DNA of 64,000 bases. It comes from Flaccisagitta enflata (lineage: Eukaryota > Chaetognatha > Sagittoidea > Aphragmophora). Below, in pieces: positions 40,105 through 56,895 of the stretch; position 1 is the first letter of the stretch, and each line of letters starts with the position of its first letter. The notes beneath the pieces were generated by a model that was given only the letters and a program-made list of their open reading frames with translations, had not been told where the DNA came from and did no database searches. A program made the position numbers and the translations under genes. The stretch spans positions 64,170,001-64,234,000 of the forward strand of contig OZ231127.1 of assembly GCA_965153355.1 (NCBI GenBank), read 5' to 3'.

Positions 40105-40641
40105 TGTGACAATGGGAAGAAAAAAAAAAGATGTTTCTAACTCTCACTTAAATGTTTGATGGTTTTGATAACGATTAATCGACTGATTGTCGTTATGAAT
40201 GAGCTTTTAAAACTACAATAACGCCATGAATTGTTTTCAGGCTGTCAATTCTTCTTGTTCAAAATTCAAATGAGCCCGTTCTGAGCTCGGGCAATCAAAT
40301 GGAATGTTTAGGAGAGTAGGCGTTATGTCCGTGTGAACGGTATTGTACGTTATGACGATTTCTCGTTCGACCGTTAGTCTCAACAATCATCACGTAATGA
40401 GCGTTTGAGAAAAAAAAAGCATTATCGTTACACGCGTTCTTGTAATAGCAATTGATATTTTGGCTAACGACGAGTGCCACTGTTCGTGTTTTGATTACAA
40501 ATAATGTGAATGAAGGCTCCTCCCAGTCTCTGAATTCGCCAAATATTTCGACTACCAAAAAAGGAAATACAGTTCTATATCTACGTCTAAACACAAGTAC
40601 CCTGACGGTACAACGTTGCGTTTACGCTCTACCGTACCATG

Positions 40642-40642
<1 letters not shown>
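40105..40642. promoter_or_regulatory. 5' flank of the TESK-type gene
   Basis: Upstream of the ATG at 40104 on the minus strand. It presumably holds the 5' UTR and promoter; no motif is distinctive. Confidence 0.3.

Positions 40643-40729
<87 letters not shown>
40643..40729. repeat. (GA)n microsatellite
   Basis: Uninterrupted GA array, directly followed by a hairpin-ended element. Confidence 0.95.
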
Positions 40730-40732
<3 letters not shown>

Positions 40733-40734
40733 AA

Positions 40735-40974
40735 ACAAGTGACGCAGGATCACAATATCGTTGCCTACGGGTGTGCAGGGGCATCCAACCCCCATCCACA
40801 CCCCATGCCCCCCCTCACTAACACACATACCCAAAAAGACAACTGAAACCCCAGTTTTCGACTTGTGCACTACGAATGGATGGATGGATAAACGGACCGA
40901 TGGACGGACCGACGGACGGACAGACGGACCTATGGACAAAGCCTCTTATAGAGTAGCGTGTCCGCGACTAAAAA
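40735..40974 (+). mobile_element. Hairpin-ended element, long subfamily
   Basis: AACAAGTGACGCAGGATCAC, GTGTGCAGGGGCATCCAACC, a GGAC/GGAT run, CAAAGCCTCTTATAGAG and GTAGCGTGTCCGCGACTAAAAA. The terminal stem has one mismatch. Confidence 0.85.
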
Positions 40975-41512
40975 AGGAGAGAGGGATTCAAACAGACAGA
41001 CAAACAAACAGACAAAGAATACTGACCCAAAACGGTCACCTCTGAAGAAAAGATTAGTTTTCTGGTGCCGCCATTAAAAGTTTTGAAAAAAACATAGTTT
41101 CTCGTTGACCACTTTATTGGTAGTTAAATAGCAAAATTAGTTCAAATTTTTAACCATTTTTTGTAGTATCCGAGTGAATATATACATGGTCATCTTCGAG
41201 TTATATACAGGATTTGACCAAAAAAAAAATGTATTACACTGAAAAAATACTAATTTATTGCTTTTTGATTAGTTTTTACTTGAGGCTTAACGGGCTGACA
41301 GCTTGATGAAAAAACGGACAGACAAAATAGAAAAGCCTAGTATCTTATAGAAATGAGTGGACCTATCAGATCATAGAATGATTGTCCCTCCTGATTCGGC
41401 TTTTCTCTGTGCCGGAGCACGTTGAGAGAAAGAGAGAGACGAACCCGCATTGAGTGAACGACTACTGGTCTCGCAGAGAAAACAAACACTACATTTGGGT
41501 TGGCATGTATTT

Positions 41513-41912
41513 TTTTAGTCGCGTGCACGCGACTCTACACCCCGCTTTGTCGGTCCGTCCGTCGGTCCGTCCGTCCGTCGGTCCGTCCGTCCGTCGGTCC
41601 GTCCGTCCATTACACTTTACTTTTTTTGTAATAAAGCATCAACTCTTAGGTCATTTTAAGTCTTTTTTAGTCATTAATAGTTATTCTAAGTCATTTTGAG
41701 TCATTCTGAGTCGTTTTAAGTTATTCAAAGTCATTTTAAGTTATTTTAAGTCATTTTTGGTCGTTAGGTTTTTTAGACATTTTAAGTCCTTTTTGGACAT
41801 TTTAGGTCATTCTAAGTCGTTCTAAGTCATTCTAAGTCATTTTAAGTCATTCTAAGTCCTTCTTACCCTGTAAATCTCGCACGCGACTTATAGGTGTTGG
41901 CCTTGTTATACA
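41513..41912 (-). mobile_element. Hairpin-ended element carrying an internal decamer array
   Basis: Intact start (TTTTTAGTCGCGTGCACGCGACTC, repeated GTCGGTCCGTCC to 41608, TACACTTTAC) and a degraded end (GCACGCGACTTATAGG ... GGCCTTGTTA). Between them, 41640-41870 is about 20 copies of a degenerate 10-mer such as TCATTTTAAG. Confidence 0.75.
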
Positions 41913-42493
41913 CTCGAGGCCGTAAAAAAGTGCTCCCCCAGTGTTTGCTATATCTAATAGTCATGAATACGTCACTGTCACTGTGATCGCGTGGAATTGC
42001 TAATTTAGTACAACGCAATTTAACACTATTCAAACCTATAAATATACTGTTTAATTGGTTTGTGAGGAAGAAAATCATACAATTTGTAGCGCGACATAAT
42101 GCGTCGCGGGGAAGAAAATCAAAGGCAGGGGGGAATGAAATCAAAAGCCGCTAAATTATATACACCCCTGGTAAAATCATTATGGGTTTGCTCTAAATGA
42201 GCTTCAGTATCCATTTGATATGAAGTTAACATTTAAGACTTTCCGTTCCTTTATTAGTAGATTCATAAAAAGACAAAGCAGAAATAACTAAAACCATCTT
42301 ATCAACCATTGAAACCATGCATGGCTTTCAACCTAAGCAAATTGAAGAATTCTGGCCTCTTTTTGAGAAGGCAACCTTTTTTTTAAACTATCATAAATCA
42401 TGGACAGACGTACAGATAGTTGAGAAGCGAGAAGCGCCGCTTCTCGGAAGCAGGGTGTCAAAGTCGAAAGATCATGCAACATGGCATTAGGAA
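41913..42493. other. Non-coding stretch
   Basis: No supportable feature. Confidence 0.4.
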
Positions 42494-42715
42494 AACAAGT
42501 GACGCGGGGTCACAATATCGTTGCGGATGGGTGGGCAGGGGCATCCAACCCCCATCCACACCCTAACCCACCCCCAATACTCAAACATACACAAAAAATA
42601 TCTAAAACGTCAATTTCCCCACTTTTCAACTCGATCACCGCTTCCAACGGACCAACGGATGGATGGACGGACGGACAAAGCCTCTTATAGAGTTGCGTGT
42701 CCGCAACTAAAAATG
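42494..42715 (+). mobile_element. Hairpin-ended element, long subfamily, near-intact reference copy
   Basis: AACAAGTGACGCGGGGTCAC (5' hairpin GTGAC/GTCAC), ATATCGTTGCGGATGGGTGG, GGCATCCAACCCCCATCC, TTCCCCACTTTTCAACTCG, GGACGGACGGAC and AAAGCCTCTTATAGAGTTGC ending GTGTCCGCAACTAAAAA. Confidence 0.9.
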
Positions 42716-43247
<532 letters not shown>

Positions 43248-43339
43248 AAAAGAGTGAGATTTCTAAAAAAGAGGGGGATGACAAATACACGATGTTTTAA
43301 AATTTTGTTTCGTGGCGTGACGCTATCACATCTTCTTAT

Positions 43340-43410
43340 CTCTGTCTCTCTCTGCCTCTCTCTCTCTTTGTCCCTTCTCTCTTTGTCTCTCTCTCTCTCT
43401 CTCTCTCTGA
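43340..43410. repeat. (CT)n-rich tract
   Basis: CT array with GTCTCTCTCTGCC and TTTGTCCC interruptions. Confidence 0.85.
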
Positions 43411-43624
43411 CATTCTCTCGTTTTACCACACGCTGTTTATGTTGGTAAACATCCATTTTTCGTCGGAAAAAATATGTCGTTAAAGTTCTGCCGCCGCCTC
43501 CACTAGTTGGCACACTGAGTTCATTCTCTGTATCTCATCATCTTTCGATTTGCGTCAGGATAGACAGTAATTGACAAAAAAGGAGGATGGATGAAACAAA
43601 GTAAGAAAGAAAGATTAAAAAACA

Positions 43625-44147
43625 ACAGAAAGGAAAGGAAAGGATTGGATGGGAAAGGATAGGAAGGGAAAGGCAAGGAAAGGAAAGGAAAGGAAAAAGA
43701 AAAGAAAAGAAAAGAAAGGATTGGAAAGGAAAGGAAAGGAGAGGAAAGGAAAGGAAAGGAAAGGAAAGGAAAGGAAAGGAAAGGAAAGGAAAGGAAGGGA
43801 AAGGAAAGAAGAGGAAAACAGAAAAGAAAAGAAAAGAAAAGAAAAGAAAAGAAAAGAAAAGAAAAGAAAAGAAAAGAAAGAAAAGAAAAGAAAAGAAAAG
43901 AAAAGAAAAGAAAAGAAAAGAAAAAGAAAGAATAAAAAGAAACAACAAAAAAACGAATAAAACGGAACACGAAAGCATACAAGAATAAAAGAACGAATGA
44001 ACGAATTAATGAAAGAACTAAAGAACAAAAGAATGAAAGAACGAAAGAAAGGGAGGAAAAGAAAGAAAGGAAAGGTAAAGGAAAAAGGCAAGTTAAAAAA
44101 AATGAGGAAGAGAGAAAGAGAGCACGAAAAAAAGAAAAAAAAAGAAA

Positions 44148-44223
<76 letters not shown>

Positions 44224-44285
44224 GAGAAAGAGAGAAAGAGAGAAAGAGAGAAAGAATGTAGGAATGAAAGGAAGAAAGAAAGAAA
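43625..44285. repeat. Purine-only repeat block: (GGAAA)n, (GAAAA)n, (GAAA)n
   Basis: GGAAA pentamers at 43630-43800, AAAAG pentamers at 43820-43925 and GAAA tetramers at about 44140-44265. It is almost free of pyrimidines on this strand for several hundred bases. Serine/Phe-rich ORFs on the minus strand are artefacts. Confidence 0.9.
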
Positions 44286-44509
44286 TAGATAAACATTCCG
44301 TGTAAAATAAACAGTAATGATAGAAAAAAATAATAAAACGTGCTGATGATGTGGAATTGGAAACGGTTCATTGGCCGCTGACTCGGGAATTCCATTCTTT
44401 CTGTGCAATCACGGTCTCGTGGTTTCCATAGTGCGCGCTTTATCTATGAATGTGGACTTGCAAACAGATCAACACTCAAACGCACTAACGTACGCAGACA
44501 TACACACTG

Positions 44510-44511
<2 letters not shown>

Positions 44512-44596
<85 letters not shown>
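44512..44596. repeat. (CA)n microsatellite
   Basis: CA array followed by variant ACACGCGCATACAC DNA to about 44665. Confidence 0.95.
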
Positions 44597-44597
<1 letters not shown>

Positions 44598-44665
44598 GCA
44601 TACACACACACTCACATAGAGGCACTTCCACTCACACACTCACATACACATACACAAGCGCGCGC

Positions 44666-45012
44666 TTACGTACCCACATACATTAACAACTCTTTTTTGG
44701 ATTTCTTTCCCATCTCTTTTTGTATATACTGACTAAAACGTCAGAATTCCACATTTCCAATAGTAACAGTGGAGCCTATCAAATTTCCGCAGATCTGAAA
44801 AAAATCGCCTGACGTGACTTTTTTCCGTTCCTTTTCCAGGGTTGACTTTTACAACTAATTTACGAAACCTTCCACCCTCAGAAAAAAAGGAATATACGTT
44901 TTCGTCGTAATTAATGTTCATGTAGATTGAAGTAGAGGAGGCGGAAGAGGATAAAAAGGAGGAGGTGGTGATCAACGTAATTCAAACTTGACAAAACTTC
45001 ATCGTTTGACTA
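44666..45012. other. Non-coding stretch
   Basis: No supportable feature. Confidence 0.35.
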
Positions 45013-45092
45013 GTCGGCTCTGTGGGATGTCGCCGCCTACGTCCTAGTCAGCCTAGATCAAGGCTACGACCTTTACGCTCATCTGAAACAAC
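45013..45092 (+). other. Possible exon upstream of the 46.8-kb gene
   Basis: After TAG at about 45011-45013 a protein-like stretch reads SALWDVAAYVLVSLDQGYDL then YAHLKQ. A weak donor (CAAC|gtgata) would end it in phase 1, the phase required by the acceptor at 46804. The donor is poor and the frame short. Confidence 0.25.
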
Positions 45093-45103
45093 GTGATAAG
45101 GAA

Positions 45104-45242
45104 CAAGGCCGGATACACGGCAATCCAGTCGGGGACGGTTGTGCAGGAGCAGTAATGCGAAAACCGCTCGAAATTCAAAAGTGTGACCTACTTGCTTACC
45201 GACCGACGCGGCAAGGTGAAGAGTCGCGTGTCCGCGACCAAA
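45104..45242 (+). mobile_element. Hairpin-ended element, compact copy
   Basis: AAGGCCGGATACACGGC, GGACGGTTGTGCAGGAGCAG, CGCTCGAAATTC and GAGTCGCGTGTCCGCGACC. The GGAC run is nearly absent. The terminal stem is GTCGCG/CGCGAC. Confidence 0.8.
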
Positions 45243-45719
45243 CATTAGGTCTGCGATTTGGTTTTAGTTCCTGTTTCACGAATTTCATCCATGGTCTACT
45301 ACTTGCTACCTCCTCATTGCCAATTGTGACTTTGTCACGCACGATCACGAGTGGGCAGAGGCAGTGACGTGAATAAAGAGGGCCAATCAACGCTTAGTTA
45401 GTAAACAGGGCCTTTTAACGTTTAGTAAGGCTTAGTAACGTATAGTATCGTTGAGTTCAGAAGGGATGGACAGCGAAGAAGTCACCGGCTGCGAAAGGGA
45501 ATAAATCGCAAACGGACAAGCTGATGAACATATGGAATCCCTTGCTCGATACGTTATTTTGGTTCTTTATCGTAATGATTGTGAATTTGTGATTCCTAAG
45601 CGCAAGCGCCCTCCACTCTTTTTTTAGTGTTTATACTACAAGTGTTCTAGATCGGACAGCTATTGTCAAGTACATGTATTCATTTGTTTTGTCTTGGTAA
45701 AATTTTCGCGATCCAATTT
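45243..45719. other. Non-coding stretch
   Basis: TAGTAACG-type short repeats near 45405-45445; nothing else is supportable. Confidence 0.35.
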
Positions 45720-45902
45720 TCAGTTGCGGACACGCAACTCCTTAAGAGGTCCGTCGGTCCGTCGGTCCGTAATGATCGAGTCGAAAAGTGGAAAAACGAG
45801 CGTTTTGGATACTTTGTGTACTTTGTGTTGTGTGAGGTGGGAGTTGGGGTGTGGATTGGGGTTGGATGCCCCTGCACTTGTTGGAGAACGTGTAGGAAAT
45901 GC
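45720..45902 (-). mobile_element. Hairpin-ended element, truncated long subfamily
   Basis: AGTTGCGGACACGCAACTCC terminal hairpin, GTCGGTCCGTCGG, ATCGAGTCGAAAAGTGG and GGTTGGATGCCCCTGCAC. The distal GTGAC hairpin is lost. Confidence 0.75.
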
Positions 45903-46804
45903 CCTTTAAAACTCCCGTTGTTGACAATGCAAGCTATTGTAGATTATGTCGCGCCATTCAACGTTGGTATCCGCGTGTTCAGTGAGGTTACGACCAAAAC
46001 AACAGTCAATGAATTGCACGATAACAGACTATCGGTCAATGACTTGGTCGTATCGTATTTCAATTTCAATTTGTACCGTATCGCATCGTCAAACATCGTT
46101 TAAAAAAAAAGGAAGAATCTCTTTACACACTGCCAATCACTGACAAAGAGCGAGAATACAAGTTGAGAATTTCCAGACGGCACCAAGACGCAGAGAGATA
46201 AGATTGTTGGGGTAAATTCGATCAAGTTATCGATTAAACAACGATTAGTGCCTCTTAAAATTCTATTAAAAAAAAAAACAAACAAAAAACAAATGGATAC
46301 TGTTCGTTGCAAGAAATCTAAGTACGTATTTGACTTTCGGTATATGTGTGCTTTGTAGTTCCGATGCATTTCAGATTTTGGCAGGAAGTTTCATGAAAAC
46401 AAGGCTAAGTTGGTGCGTCTTCTTTGAATGAATGTCTTTTATCAATAAAAAAGGTTTTTGGCTTATGTATTAATAAGTGAATGAATGAATGAATGAATTA
46501 GAATTCAAGAAAGAACAATGAGGTTAGCACTGCTTTTGTGGTTAAAAACCCTCAGATTTTGTTGATCAAATATTTGCATAGCCAATTGACCCACCAACTG
46601 ACCAACCAATAAACGGAAATGACCTCGTATAGAGACGAGACAGCGCTGTCCAAAAATACAAGGAAGTGATCCTCAAAAGACGAACCGACCGGCGGCCCTA
46701 CCGTTTGACGATGCGACTTACAGGAACGCGTACACGCGATTTGAAAGCTCATTTGCAGTCAAGGTCGACGTAACTTTTTTCGTAACTTTCTTTTGTCATA
46801 TTAG
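45903..46804. other. Non-coding stretch upstream of coding exon
   Basis: No supported gene. (AATG)n of a few units sits at 46477-46499. The stretch ends in a usable acceptor (cttttgtcatattag). Confidence 0.4.
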
Positions 46805-50311
<3,507 letters not shown>

Positions 50312-53300
50312 GTAAAGACTGATGAGTGATGTACTGTTAGGTTGTAGTTATGACTATTGTGTCCGTTGGTCGGTCGGTCTGTCTCGCAAACCTTCAACAA
50401 TCCACCCGGCGCATCTATTGGGTTGGTGAGAATTCGTGCAAACAAGATCCATTTCATGATTCGAATTTCTTGCTTTTTCATTACTGAAATAACAGGCTCA
50501 CCTCAGCCCATCTTATTACGACTACAATCTGCGCTCCAATCGTCATTGAATATTCCAAGCAAAAACATATTCGTCTTCTGGGCATCTCATTACATGTCAT
50601 GACTGCATCCATTTTGAAACAAGACTCAAGACACGAGTTTTGACGATAGCAACATGATTTTATTGATACGGATATATCAAGCATACTCACATGCGAATTA
50701 TGCTTTCAAGAATGGCAGTGATGAAAAAAATGCTGTAATTGTCCCCAGTAGAAAAAAAAAATCTGCTTTTCCCTGACAATTATCATATATTCAAAGCGAC
50801 TACCACGCAAATCGAAAAACGCAAATAAAAAAACACAAGTGAAAAATTTTACTTGGTCATGTGGTACTGTTTTCATTTTCATTTCTCAATGTTTTCTAGA
50901 TATTACTTAACTTGGAGTTTACAGATGTAAAATAGTAAATGTAAAGTCAGAAGAAACGTCGAAACCATCTTACCGTAGTGGTACTCCCAAAAAAGTGCAT
51001 CACTTGTCAAATGTCATTTATATTTGCAAATGCTTGAAAGCTAGTCGAACCTTCTTTTGCTTTAATAGCTTCAGCTCAGTCTTCATCAGTTGTGCCTAAC
51101 GGATTAGATAAAATCATTACATACAAACACAAATATTTGGATGTGTTTTAGGCTGCCGAGGCTGATTTTAGAGCGTAGAATCTCACATTTTTTTCTTCAG
51201 AAATATAGTTTCAATATGTATGATCTGAGGGTTTTGACTTATGACATATCATATAAGCGATAGTCACCATCATAATGAAGTGATTTTTGCTTTCTAATTA
51301 TAATTGATCATGTTTTACAAAGATTTAAATTTTTCGTCCTAAAATTGACTTATTCAAATAATTCGCCATGATAGTTTACTAGATTAAAGGGATTTTTCCT
51401 GGTTAGACTGTTTATCATTACACCAATGCTTGCTCTTTTTTTGGAATGATTCACATAATGTGCCTCTACAAATCTAGAATCGAATTTCTACCTGTTTCTA
51501 ATTTCTCTTTATCGGGTTGTTACTGTAATTTCTTGTTTCTCCAGTACGCAACCCATTGTCCACCACCGTTTATGCATATCTCAAAATGACTAAATCTCGG
51601 AGAGAATGTTGAAATATTGAATGATAAGAAATAATGTAACCTTTCAAAATTCGCGGGTGTCATGTTGCACTTAGGCTAAATATTTGCGCTGTTGAAAGGC
51701 CTCTCATCGCATTCATTGCTTTCCGTTTATGATTGTAAGTGAAACTTGTGCCTTGCCTCACTGACTGATGATTGTGCACAATGCAACTGGGTGATAGAAT
51801 GCTTTAATACATACGCCATTTTAATTTCTGATTGAAACTATCGTCTTATCAGTAAAAGCAGGTATCAAGTCTGAGTCAGATAGAAAAAAGTTAGTGGGAT
51901 TGATAGGCTTAGATGGGCATGCAAACTGAGGGATAGATAGTACGAATTGTACAGCATTTTGTAGTAATTAAACTAACCATGAAGAGGAAGACACTTTTTA
52001 ACGCATGCATGGGACTCAATTTATGGTCTGTCAGTCTGTCCATTAGATGATTGATTGATTGATAACAGGAATCTATTTAAACCCGAGACGCAACACTGGA
52101 CTCATGGGGCCACTTCGGTGATTTTTTTTTCAAAGTTTTTTTTATACTGAATCTATTCTAGATCGGCACCGAAATAGAGTCAACTTGATATTTTGGCACT
52201 TTGACAAAATTAACAATCGATCTGAACTATGTCGAACTGATCTTAATCTGAAATACACACTGCCGAACTCTTCCACCATGAGTTTCTGACACTTAAGCGA
52301 TTTTTCTTATCCTCAATCATTGTCACCAAAATTGCCGATGATGAACCTGCGGCCTTGGGTGATCATCGCTACCCAAATCGCCGATGAAAATCTCGGGCCG
52401 TCTAAAGGAAACCTTTGCAGAAATTCTAATCTAATACGGATTTTACATATATTTGATACTGATTAGTGGCACAATTCGGAAAACCCCGAGCCAACTACAC
52501 TTTGTAACATCAGTTTTTTCAATGATCCATACAAAAAAAAATCTAACAATGGGTGATTCAGTGGGTTTTCTTTTCATATCCTGCGCCATGGAAATTGAAC
52601 TCAATCATTCCAGAATCAGAAAGATTCCTGTGTGTAAGTGTAAAATCAGTGTGACAGTAAGCCCAGTGATTTTCGAATCGTGCCTTGTACCTAATTAATG
52701 CCCGCTATTATATTCCATTGTCGATGATAATTTGTATATTTTGTATATATTGGTCAATTTGAGGCTATTTCTTTCCTGCAACTCTTGTTTGAGAGAGTCA
52801 TCATCCAAGTCCGGTTGTACACCGAGGATGATTGCCTTATTTTACTTTATTGCCTTACTTTATTGCCTTACTTTATTGCCTTACTTTCTTATTTTTAGGT
52901 AAGGAAACAGCTAGATTATAACCAAGGTAAACATGTTTTGTACAATTTCCTTCCATTAGCCTATTTACATTTGGCATTACTATAAAATAATATAATACAA
53001 ATTGATAGTTTGAGTTTGAATCATCTCTCGATCGATCGATCCATGATGATGAATCCTTTCTCTTTGAGAAACTGACTCGCCATGTCAGCTGATTCCGCGG
53101 TCGTCACTATGAGGGACGTTTCATCGGAAATCATCGTTATCGTTATCGATGAAAAGCCGATGATAAGTGCTTACTAAAACAGTTCTTACATTAAGTTACA
53201 TAAATGGTTTCAAAATGTTTTCAATATAATGTTAAGTTAACCAACGTCGTCTGCCGTTATGCTTATCATGAAATGGATGAATGGCGATCTTTAAATAGCT

Positions 53301-53436
53301 CTCATTTCTAAACAGTTTGAGCTATTGCAACGAGATTGATCCCAGATGAAAGATCTTTTAATGCAGCTTTTGAAACTCACCAATATTATATCTTATACCA
53401 CCAAAAGTTTACTTTTTCACACATGCATCTAGAGTA
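50312..53436. other. Gene-poor AT-rich stretch
   Basis: About 3.1 kb with no supportable exon, repeat array or element. A few TTGCCTTACTTTA tandem copies sit at 52830-52885. Confidence 0.45.
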
Positions 53437-53823
<387 letters not shown>

Positions 53824-55014
53824 TGCTACTTCGATTCGAAGTGGGAATGATTTAATAAAAAAAAAAGTCGCCACAGTTCGGTTGTCGAAGTCACATACGC
53901 GAACCGCAACACTAGATAAACAAATGACGCATCAAAAAGGGAATCTTTCAGATGAGAACAAAAGACAAACGTTTTGTCAATGGAGTTTTTGTTTCAGGTT
54001 GAACTTCTTGTCCGGTTTGAGTTTCTTTTTGGCTCAATTCACAAATCACGTTCTTAATCTTCTCCATTAGTATAGCAGCTGATATTTAGACCTTGAGGCC
54101 TAAAAGGCGTGATTTAGACCTCTGAGTTGAGACTTTGACTACTAAATAACAAAGTGGTACCCAGCTACATGTAGCTTAAATCTTATCTGTCAATAGCCTT
54201 GGAAATAGCGACAATATTTGCCCGAATTATAGCTGGAATATTTTTTATGTTGCTATAAAAATACAAAGTAGAAATTGATATGTAAAAAAATACAACTTGG
54301 AAAAAAAGGACCAAATTTAGCTAGATATTGACGACAAAACAAGTCAGATGTATCTTTATCAATCGATTCGTATTGATAGAAAATATCACTTATTGTACCT
54401 AGTACCGATTTAGTCATCCTCGTCGTCTCATTTGTAGTCAACGTCGTCCTCGGTCTCTCTGTGCAATGACTATCGTCGTTATCGTCATCGCCGTCCTTTT
54501 GGACAAGGGGCCTTCAGGGCGGTCCCGATCCCCCTTTTGTTTGAATAACAGGTCGTAATCTTAATTTTGTCGGTGATCAAAATTTCAGAGGCAATCAAAA
54601 GTCAAATAAAATATCAAAGGCAAACGGAACTCAAACACTCGCTTTGATAATTTACCGGTCGCACAAACACCAAAAAATGCGGCTTAGGGATGACGGAGAC
54701 TCGATAGCGTGGGTATTTGTTTTTACGCTCAATGACTGGGGGACAGATTGGAGGGAGGTGATGGATAAAGTAACCGTGTTCGTCGGGGGCATCGGGGTAC
54801 AGTGGGCAGGGGAAAGGGTAAATAGTAACTTAAAAAAAAAAAAGACGGGGCTGTGATGAAATCATGCTAGGCAGGTTATTGTTTGTTCTTCTTGTCATCC
54901 GTCATCCGTCGCCATCAAGATTGATTATTGCCATATCTTTCGATGCATTTGATTGATTGACTCACTTAGATCGTTTGGTGGCGCCATAACTTTCTTTAAA
55001 ACGCTTACTTAATA
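53824..55014. other. Gene-poor stretch
   Basis: No supported gene. 54410-54515 reads as a short acidic stretch on the minus strand (QKDGDDDNDDSH) that could be an exon but has no partner. Confidence 0.35.
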
Positions 55015-55111
55015 TCAGCTATGTCTGTCGGTCGATTGCTATGTCGGATTGTCCATCGGTTGCTTTTCAAGCGCTTATGCGACAAACATAGCTATGTATC
55101 CGGCCTTGTTT
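55015..55111 (-). mobile_element. Degraded hairpin-ended element
   Basis: CTGTCGGTCG at the left and AGCTATGTATCCGGCCTTGTTT at the right. The internal part is shortened. Confidence 0.5.
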
Positions 55112-55371
55112 CTATAGAAGGATATCGGATTTGTATGACTGGATGCTTCAACTTCAATTCTTCGACAACAGTTCTACATGAGTAGACGCTCGCTCCGCTT
55201 AAAGTTTAACGATTATTTGAACATCATCATATTGACCAATTTTGTCGGCCTCCTTAAATTATTTTTCGCCTCCATTTTCCTCTGATTCTCTTATCACTGT
55301 TTTTCATATTCTCTTCTTTTCTTTTTTCTTTCCTGAGTTTCCTCTATTCTTCTTCTTTTCTTTTTTTCTTT

Positions 55372-55542
55372 TTCCGTCCGTCGGTCCGTCCGTCCGTCCG
55401 TCCGTCAGTCCGTTACACTTTACTTTTTCGGCGTTTATGGGGTTTTTGGCTATAACGCTCCTGCCCAAATGTTCCACTGACCTCAATATGGCCCCTGCCC
55501 ACCCGCACGCGACTGGGGTAGCCGTGTATCCGGCCTTGTTTT
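55372..55542 (-). mobile_element. Hairpin-ended element lacking its A-tail hairpin
   Basis: Begins in the GTCC run (TTCCGTCCGTCGGTCC), then TACACTTTACTTTTTCGG, CTCCTGCCCAAATG, CCCCTGCCCACCCG and GCCGTGTATCCGGCC. A TTTC-rich tract takes the place of the terminal hairpin. Confidence 0.8.
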
Positions 55543-55639
55543 TCTCCTTCTTCTTCTTGGTCAGAGACCCCAAAAGGGCCGATGACCCCAACTTTCACGC
55601 AGGGGGTAACTTTCTCCTTCTTCTCTTTCTTCCTCTACG

Positions 55640-55800
55640 TCCCCCTCGAGAGTCGAGACTAAAACCCTGTTTCGAGGCCTCAACCCCAGCCTCAAGGCCC
55701 AGATCCTAGCCACAAGGCATAGATCCCAGCGTAAAGGCGCAAATTTCAGTCTCGACGATCGAATCCAAGGGTTAGGGTTAGGGTCACGACCCAAATCTCC
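55640..55800. repeat. Degenerate ~20-bp repeat with a TTAGGG-like tip
   Basis: Units such as GAGGCCTCAACCCCAGCCTC and AAGGCCCAGATCCTAGCC. GGGTTAGGGTTAGGGT occurs at about 55769-55784. Confidence 0.5.
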
Positions 55801-55857
55801 GCCTGCCCCTGCCCAACAGCTTGGAATGTACGTAAATTGGCCTTAAATCCGGCTTTC

Positions 55858-56045
55858 TTTTTAGTCGTGTGCACGCGATTCTACACGTTGCTCCGTCTGT
55901 TCGTCCATACATCTGTCCGTCCGTCCATCCGTCTGTCCATCCATCCGTCTGTCTGTCCAAACATCTGTCTTTCCGGAAGAAAGAGAGGGAGGGAGGAAGG
56001 AAGGAAAGATGGGAGAGAGGAAGGTAGGGAGGGAGGGAATAAGGA
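55858..56045 (-). mobile_element. Hairpin-ended element fragment running into (GGAAG)n
   Basis: TTTTTAGTCGTGTGCACGCG then ATTC (stem kept by two wobbles), GTCCGTCC/CATCCGTCTGTCC to about 55970, then GGGAGGAAGGAAGG purine repeats. Confidence 0.65.
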
Positions 56046-56344
56046 AGGTGTGAATATGCACATGGTTGTGAGGGAGATTCTAAATCGGAGTGCGCGACCG
56101 TTTACCTGTTGGGCTTGTTAAAAGAAAGAACGGCGCGGCGGTGCTGCGGTCGCCGAATGAAATAGAGGCACAGCTGCACAGTAGGTGATCCGTTTTCTTA
56201 TCGATAACCTCTTCACCGCCTGTACCTTCATCTCCTCCTCCTCCGCCTCTTCCTCCTCCTCTTCACCATCTCTTTCATGAACAAAAAAATTGTATCGAGT
56301 GGCTCACTCAATCGATTTAGCGATCGCCGCCCCGCCTCGAAGAT

Positions 56345-56895
<551 letters not shown>

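Noticed and set aside
42494-42715. Helitron identity for the hairpin-ended family
   Set aside because: A hairpin followed by CTAA is Helitron-like, but the 5' end is not TC, the hairpin directly abuts the CTAA, and flanks are not consistently A|T. Left open as a hypothesis only.
43521-44408. 295-codon Phe/Leu/Ser-rich minus-strand ORF
   Set aside because: Entirely a readout of GGAAA/GAAA repeats; no non-repeat coding segment.
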